This document shows, piece by piece, positions 57,676-64,000 of a stretch of DNA of 64,000 nucleotides (positions are counted from its first letter, which is position 1; every line of letters starts with the position of its first letter). A program made the position numbers and the translations under genes. Under the pieces are notes generated by a model. It searched no databases. It worked only from the letters and a program-made list of their open reading frames with translations, and was not told where the DNA came from. The DNA is from Dasypus novemcinctus (taxonomy: Eukaryota; Chordata; Mammalia; Cingulata; Dasypodidae), in contig NC_080695.1 in the NCBI RefSeq assembly GCF_030445035.2, forward strand, positions 51,229,954-51,293,953. Direction: 5' to 3'.

Positions 57676-59224
57676 GATAGAAATTCAATTAAAATAATTT
57701 AGTTGAATGGAAAGAGTGTAAAATAAGATTATTTTATATAAATAAATTTTCTAACAACTTAGGAGTCAGCAAATTATAAAAATCAAACAACAAACTTAAG
57801 AGTCAGGCTCGCAATATACTTTCACATTCGCTTAACTTGAATTTCTTTAAATTTAAAACACATTCCCTTAAACAATGTGCATTCAATTTCAAATGGACAT
57901 TTTTTGAAGTTTAACACAGTACACGCATTTCTTAATTTAACATCAAAGGCTTAGATCATGGAGATCTTCAATAGGCAGTGATATATAATTTTTCTATGAC
58001 AAAGAAATTCAATTATGGACATTTCCGGGCTCTGAGACAATAATATTCTCGTGAGTGAGCCCATGTTAGCGGTTACTTTGCTTTGTCACTTATGTATTCT
58101 GTGAGAAAAAATACCTATGTGCAAGAGCCATGTTGATGAATTTGAGGTAGTTTATGGTTGTGGCCATTGTGGATGTCATGGTTCTATTTGCATGTTCAAT
58201 TAGAAAAAGTCATCATGAAAATCCCTTAATTTATATTCTCTTTACAATATAATTTTTCATGTAATATAATGGTAGTGGAAAAAAGAGTATTCATTGTCTC
58301 ACGTTGGTTGTCTGTCTTGGTCCATTGACAATTGGATTTTTGTGACTTTCTTAGTTTTATATGAAAATTTTGAGTCACTCTCTGCTTTTCCTCACTTCTC
58401 CCCAAGGGAAGAGGAATGGCCCTTCTGTTTAGTGAGAGTCTTATATTCATTGCATTGGTATATAATAAGCAGAGCCATTGTGGTGTGGTCCTGCCATTCA
58501 AACCATTATTTGAAGTCCTTTTTGTCTATTATTCTTATATGAATAGACCTCTCTCTTTCTTTCTTAATGTTTTGGCTGCTTACAGGTACCTTGGGAGTTC
58601 CATCTTTGGCCCTGCCACTTTCTGGTAAATGAATTTGGAATCTATTTTATGTTTATTTCACTCTGAATTTTGTTGCATGCATACCTCAGCATATAAATAA
58701 GTCCCAAGTTCTAACAGGATAAGAGAAAAAACAAGGCAAACAGGGCTTATTAAATTTACCCGAAGTCAGATTACCAACAGCCCTGCCTCTTTCAAGAGTT
58801 ATAAGTTATTTTTCCAAATTTAAAATGGGAAATTTCATTTCCCTTCTGGCTGGTGACCTTCTCTTTATTCATTATGGTCAGATCCCTGAAGCAGTGAAGA
58901 ATGAGAGTTTTAATGCCCTGTGAACTCAGCCACATTTCTTTATAATCTTAATTTCATGAGGGATAGAATGAATCTTAAAGTTTCATATTGGCTGACGTGC
59001 TCTTTCCATGTATGTATGGATGTGTTTGGCATAGTTAGGAACTGAGCAAGAATGCGGTTGAGTGTGCTGGTAGCTAGTAGGGTTGTGGGCTGAGGAAATG
59101 CCAGTGAAGCACATGCTTGGGAATTTTGTGAACAAAAAGAAAAATATGGAGGTTCACATGAACCAGATTTCTACCTGTCTGAGAAGAGCATTAGAAAAAA
59201 TAATTATTTTGCAAGTTCACAATA
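57676..59224. other. AT-rich sequence, no gene seen
   Basis: No coding region, RNA gene or clear repeat is recognised. Confidence 0.4.
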
Positions 59225-59515
59225 TCTGTAACAGAAATATATTTCAAAAATATAGTATGGTTTGGGGGAAAATACACCAAGTGTAAGATTAGGAATATAG
59301 TTGGTAGTAATATTTTGATGATGGATCTTGCATAGTTTGTAACAAATGTTTCACAGCAATGCAGAGAGTTGGTGGAGGGGTGAAATATGAGACCCCTGTG
59401 TGATGTTATATATGTTTATTTTGTAAGTTCGCAATTCTTACTATACACGTATTGTTTATGTGTGTTCATGTAGGAATGATATACTTCAATAAAAATAAAA
59501 ACAAAAAAAAAGTGA
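59225..59515 (+). mobile_element. LINE-1 3' UTR end
   Basis: Phrases 'gggggaaaatacaccaagtg', 'catagtttgtaacaaatg' and 'tatacttcaataaaaataaa' plus the A-rich tail at 59488-59525 identify an L1 3' end closely related to the one at 13340-13553. Confidence 0.75.
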
Positions 59516-60465
59516 AAAAAAGGAAAATGGCAAAGAGGAAGGATAGAATGAACCTCTTAGTGCTGTATTTGAGTTAGAGGCAATTTTGCATAAACTCATG
59601 GTTTTAATATTTTTAGATATTGAAATAAATAAAATGTGTGTATGTGTATCTGTGTGTGTGTACATGTATAATGTATTTCCTACCTCTGACTTGTAGGAGG
59701 TATAGAAACAGTAACAGCCTAGTGGCAATGAACAAACCAAGTACCCAAGTCTTTGTTCTTTCATATCACTGAAAACACCATTGTCCCTTAAACAAACAGC
59801 GTTCCTTGGAGAAATGCTGACTCCAAGACAGTGGCAGGACAAAAATACAAGATGAACAATTTTGTATAATAGAAATCTATGAAACCACGCTTATATAAAT
59901 GAATGAATGAATGAATTGGAGAAGAGTAAGTTTTCCTTATTATAGAATGCCACCTAATAAGTGTAGAAGGAAGATGGAATTAGATCACCATCATTTGATT
60001 CAGCACAGACTTTTAGCAGCTAAGGAAGCTAAAAATAGTGGGTAAAATTTTGATGAGGAACAGGACACTTACTAATCTCAATATATCACCCCATATCGTC
60101 AGAAGAGGAGAATAGTAACTTCGTAATACAGAAGAGGAGAATAGTAATTTCGTAATAGAGAAATCTGGCAGAAAATATCTTAGCCAAGAGGTTATGTTGG
60201 TAGCACCAAAAATGGGACATCATAATCAGTGGTTCATAGTTAAACCTGTTCTCAAAAAAAAGAAATCCAGATTTGTAGCATTTGTCATTTTTGTGGTGTA
60301 AGCATGCCCACCATGCCAGATTTCAAGACATCAATATAATATCAGTGAATACACAGTTAGGAGGAAATGTGCTGAATTAGCTCCTGCAAGCATTTACAAG
60401 CCAGCTTCTGAACACGATTGACAATGTGCCATATGATACAATGTCCTAAGAAACATACAGCTTCA
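59516..60465. other. Unassigned sequence
   Basis: A GT-rich patch lies at about 59635-59665 and a (GAAT)n tract at 59897-59920. No gene is seen. Confidence 0.4.
60100..60157 (+). repeat. Tandem duplication, 29-bp unit, two copies
   Basis: Unit 1 (60100-60128) and unit 2 (60129-60157) both begin cagaagaggagaatagtaa and differ at one base by eye. Confidence 0.85.
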
Positions 60466-60880
60466 GGAAGTGCATGTGGCTCAAGTGAAAGAGCTTCCGC
60501 CTACCATATGGGATGACCTGGGTTCAATCCCTAGGGCCTCCTGGTGAAAAAGAAGAGAAAGTGTGCCCACATGGCAAGTAGTGCCCGTGCGAGTGCACTC
60601 CTGGTGAGCCAGTGCCCCGTGCAAGTAAATCATGCAGGAAGATGATGACACATCAATAGAGAGTCAAGGGGAAGGTCAAGGTGAAGTGCAGCAGAAACCA
60701 GGAACTGAGGTGGCACAAATGACAGGGAACCTCTCTCCCCATCAGAGGTCTCAAGGTCGAATTCCAGTGAATCCTAGAGGAGAGAAAATGAGAAGACAAC
60801 ACAGACAGCAAAAACAGCAGGGAGGGAGGAGGGCAAAGGGTTAAAATAAATAAATAAATCTTCAAAGGAAAAAAAAAAGG
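60466..60880 (+). mobile_element. DAS-type SINE, older copy
   Basis: The tRNA-like head 'ggaagtgcatgtggctcaag' and B-box-like 'gggttcaatccctag' are followed by a body that is less CpG-rich than in the copies at 18650 and 46781, and by a tail 'taaaataaataaataaatc' with an A-run. The loss of CpGs suggests greater age or another subfamily. The 70-codon frames here are by-products. Confidence 0.8.
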
Positions 60881-63800
60881 AAAAATATAGCATCACATTT
60901 GTGATATCTTGCCAAAAGTACAGCTCCTAAATTTACTCATGAAGAACATGAGGCAAACTGAAATTGAAAAACATACCACAAAGTAACAGTTTGCATTTTG
61001 CAAAAGTGTCAAACTGATTAAAGACAAAGAATGAGGAAAAGAAGAGACATGGTATTAAATGCACTGGTTTTTTTGTAGGTTGAATCATTTTGAATAGAAG
61101 ACATTGTAGGCAGATTGGTGAAAAATCAATGTGGTCTGTGGATTAGATGGTTGTGTTATCCCAATGTCACCCTTTTTTTCTAGAGAACTTTATTTTAAGA
61201 AATACAAGGGAATTTTTAGGAATATTGGGTTATCATGACTGCAATTTGTTTGCAAATTGTTCAGTATAAAATCATTTTATATGATAGATGGACAGATAGA
61301 ATCAAGATGAATATATAGCTAGTAGATACATGGGAGTTGTTGTCTACTTGCAACTATTCATTTGAAAATTTTAAAAGAGTTTTAAAAAAACTCTTTATAT
61401 GGAAAAAATGACAAATCAGTCAGAATATTAAGCAATCAATATTTAAACATTTTGTTCTGACAAAATTGTTAAACATTCATGAAAGATAAATTAATCATAT
61501 TTTAAAAGTTAGTTGTTGAGTAAAATACAAAAAAAAGTAAGTCGGTGGCAGAGGTAAAGAATTCAGAACAAAAGATTGAGTTGCTGACAAACTCCTTTAA
61601 TCAGCTCTGTGCTTTGACTTTACATTTTCATTTGAGTAGTCCTATGTATCTGGTCTTTTATTGTAAGCCATTTAAAATCAAATTTGGAGGTAGACAGGTT
61701 ATAAATTATAATTGCAAAAAATATAGCAAAATTGGTGACAACTTGTAGCTGACAGTGTTAAGGAGAAGTAAATATTAGTGGGCTGAAGGTAGAATTTGTA
61801 GGGTTTATAATAAAATTTTCTCCATTTTCTTAGTTATTTGTCTTTCTAGGTCACAGTAAAACAACGTGATAAACAGATTCTGCGTCTGGCAATTTAAAAA
61901 AATCAATTTTATTTCATACGGCAGAAATAAGCTCTTTCTTACAGTCCACTCAGTTAAGAGCCCAAAGCGAAAATCCAATTTGAGGGGGTGGAGCAGGGCA
62001 TGCCCTCTGTCCAGCTCTGGTCTGGGTGCCCAGGTAGGCAGAATCCTCTCAGCCCTCCCGGGATACCTGCATGTCTTTACTACCACCTGAAGCATCAAGA
62101 CCTAGAATTTTTGTAGAATAGCAAATGATTATATGTTGTAATAGAAGTACACACAGGACTTCTTACGAGTTTTCTTGTTGCAATTAATAACAGTAGAGGG
62201 AGCATGATACTTTAAATATACACAATACTTTCATATACACAATTCATTTATTACAAATTCCTACAAGAGAATTATTATCATTTTATCGACGTAGGAATAT
62301 ATTTCAATTTTTTTAGTGACTTAGTCAAGGTTCCAGAGCTAATTTCCATATGTGCCAGGACTGGAAATAGGTTTTCTGATTCCCTATCCAGAACCCTTCC
62401 ACAGTAATGCAACCAAGGAAAATGAACAAACAGAACAGTCAAACAACCAGTGCATGTGTATTGAATACCTACATGTGTGAATTACTGAGCTGTGGGTTGT
62501 GGGCTTTCAAAAATAAAGATAAGTGAGGGTCTGATCTCCCAAAAAGGCTATATTTGAAAAAAAAAAAAAGAACCAAGTATAAAGCATTGTATGAGAAGTG
62601 GAAAGCTGTATCCTTCAATACAGAGAAAATATATCCCACTACAAACACGGGTGGCCAAGAGTTGTTTCTATGAGGAGGTGAGAACTGAACTGATTCTCAT
62701 CTCGGTAACAGGACACCCATAGTAGGAAAGCAAGGAAGGACAACATTTCTTACAAGGATTCACAGTTAATTAAAATATTTGAACAATGTGGTCGGAAAAG
62801 TCACAGATTAACACAAATCATAGGAAAGCCAGAAAAATGTAGTATAAATGGTACAATGGAAACTTTCTTGGTTAAATTACTTAGATCTATAGTAATTTTG
62901 TATTTTCTACAAAATCAGCCAAAATATAAAAATAAAACCTAGTGAAAGGACAAAAGGACAGCAAACATCATAAATAGATAAAGAACAGGTGTTTTAAGTA
63001 GATGTCTCTTTTCTTGGTATAGAATGGTTTAGAGCTGGTCCATCCACAGGCACAGTCCAGTTCTCCCTCACGTCCTTGCTTCTTTCCCTGGCCTGCGCAA
63101 GTCTCACTCTAAGTCCTTGGGATTCGTGGCCACAGAGTGGGCTCTATTATTCAGCTTGGCACCAGCAGTTTGCTTCTGGCAGAGGAGAGGGTTTGACTCA
63201 GGAAGATTGCTTCCTTGGGAACAAAGGCCTGGGCTCCCCCACTTACTGCATTGCCCCATGTGCTTCTGTTAGTTACTATGTAGCTGTCAGCAGTAGTCTC
63301 TCTGTATATTTCTGCTCACCAGCAGGGAGAAACTTACAGCTTCTCCTCCCAAACTATTCAATTAGAAGATATATTTACCAGGGTCATAAAGGGGTAACAC
63401 CTGAAGACATTTCAAAGTGTCTATCATTCGAAACACATTTTTTAGCGTTCTTTGGGTGAACTATGCACTAACGATGCAGGAATGAAAAGACTCCTGGAAG
63501 TCAACCCGCTTTGGCTGTGAGTAAATGGATTGCGGCACAAACCCTAAATCTCAGTCAGGAATCCCATTTCCAAAAGCCCCTTTCCATGCACATGTGTCAT
63601 CCACACAGGCTCACATATTATCTTCTAAGGAGTGGATGATACATATTTTTCTCTCCTTTTCTCTGTTCCTACTATACATGCTGATAATGGTTTGAGATTC
63701 ATAGTGTACTGATTGGCCAAAAATGCCAAAATGACTAGTTAAGTTTATATGTCCGAAATGTAGGTGAAACTTTTAAACCCAATGAAACATTTTTTTGTGT

Positions 63801-63934
63801 TAGTTGAACAAGAAGTCCTTAAGGTATTTTCAGAATGGAATTTTTAAAAAACTCATTTGCATTTGTGACAGGCTATACTATTGTGAAAGTGTTTGCGTCT
63901 CGCTCAACTGGTATTTTTCTCTTCTTCATTCCAG
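60881..63934. other. Intergenic sequence with one MIR
   Basis: A minus-strand 97-codon frame at 61805-62098 and a plus-strand 127-codon frame at 63076-63459 (cysteine-bearing, leader-like start) were inspected. Neither shows a domain or splice structure I can name. No gene is called. Confidence 0.4.
62215..62410 (+). mobile_element. MIR SINE remnant
   Basis: MIR phrases 'cacaattcatttattacaaa', 'attattatcattttatcgac', 'gacttagtcaaggttccagagct' and 'ccaggactggaaatagg' appear in order. Confidence 0.65.
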
Positions 63935-64000
63935 GAAGACTGCCAGATCGTTGTTAACATTTGGCTTGGATTAAAAGCAGCAGGTGTCCATTTTCTAGGG
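63935..64000 (+). other. Candidate exon start at the window edge (unproven)
   Basis: A strong-looking 3' splice context precedes it: a branch-like 'gctcaac' at about 63902, then a pyrimidine run and 'cattccag' ending at 63934. The 66 bases after it are open in one frame only (beginning EDCQIVVNIW) and closed in the other two. The window ends before a donor could be seen. It may be a real exon of a neighbouring gene or lncRNA, or chance. Confidence 0.25.

Noticed and set aside
1-64000. CRISPR array, operons, prokaryotic mobile elements
   Set aside because: No regularly spaced repeats with unique spacers and no bacterial gene organisation; the repeats are those of a placental mammal.

Overview
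This window is mammalian nuclear DNA, almost certainly from an armadillo (Dasypus or a close relative). The tRNA-Ala-derived SINEs match the armadillo DAS type: a 5' tRNA-like head, a GC-rich body of about 350 bp and an (AAATA)n tail. The L1 3' UTRs, MIR, L2, hAT and LTR fossils are those expected of a placental mammal. I find no convincing protein-coding gene. The background is AT-rich intergenic or deep intronic sequence, and nearly everything recognisable in it is a transposable-element relic. Two short exon-like segments (16827-16899 and the right edge from 63935) are only candidates.

The outstanding content is two islands of very GC- and CpG-rich sequence, 32052-34405 and 54318-57383, lying about 20 kb apart. 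Each contains a 5S rRNA-like sequence on the minus strand (32498-32617 and 55459-55579) embedded in the same long spacer. The second island holds a little more than one full repeat: the same sequence recurs at 54318 and 56974, giving a 5S rDNA repeat period of about 2,656 bp. The first island is about 0.89 of a unit. Both 5S copies keep box A, a D-box-like upstream element exactly at -21 to -32, and a T4 terminator. Both also carry about 8-11 changes from the mammalian 5S sequence, including uncompensated breaks of helix I, so they look like dispersed orphan 5S pseudogenes rather than part of the working array. Both islands end on the right inside the second copy of the same 21-bp spacer repeat. 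Both are bordered on the left by an antisense L1 and on the right by a sense L1 3' end. Their mutual identity is patchy, about 92% to 99% by segment.

Left part (1 to about 31.8 kb): a hAT fossil with a nested SINE (2745-3600); an L1 with a 5' end and a 3' end but most of its ORFs missing (3885-6690); an L1 ORF2 fragment split by another repeat (8600-9760); an L1 3' end (11150-11790); a repeat split by an L1 3' UTR that itself carries an inverted L1 piece (12400-13700); a DAS SINE with a 16-bp target-site duplication (18650-19021); a solo LTR (22272-22829); a pair of related repeats (25530-26430); an MLT1-like LTR (27680-28100); and a decayed hAT transposase element (30735-31830).

Middle and right part: the first 5S island; DAS-type SINEs at 37068, 45469, 46781 and 60466; an L1 3' UTR followed by a possible transduced segment (41440-42361); a second solo LTR of the same family with a perfect 5-bp duplication (44042-44645); an unexplained GC-rich stretch (47280-49100); a long antisense L1 (51512-54310) running into the second 5S island; and scattered MIR/L2 relics. 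There are no operons or gene clusters. The story of the window is retrotransposition layered on retrotransposition, plus capture of ribosomal 5S DNA.
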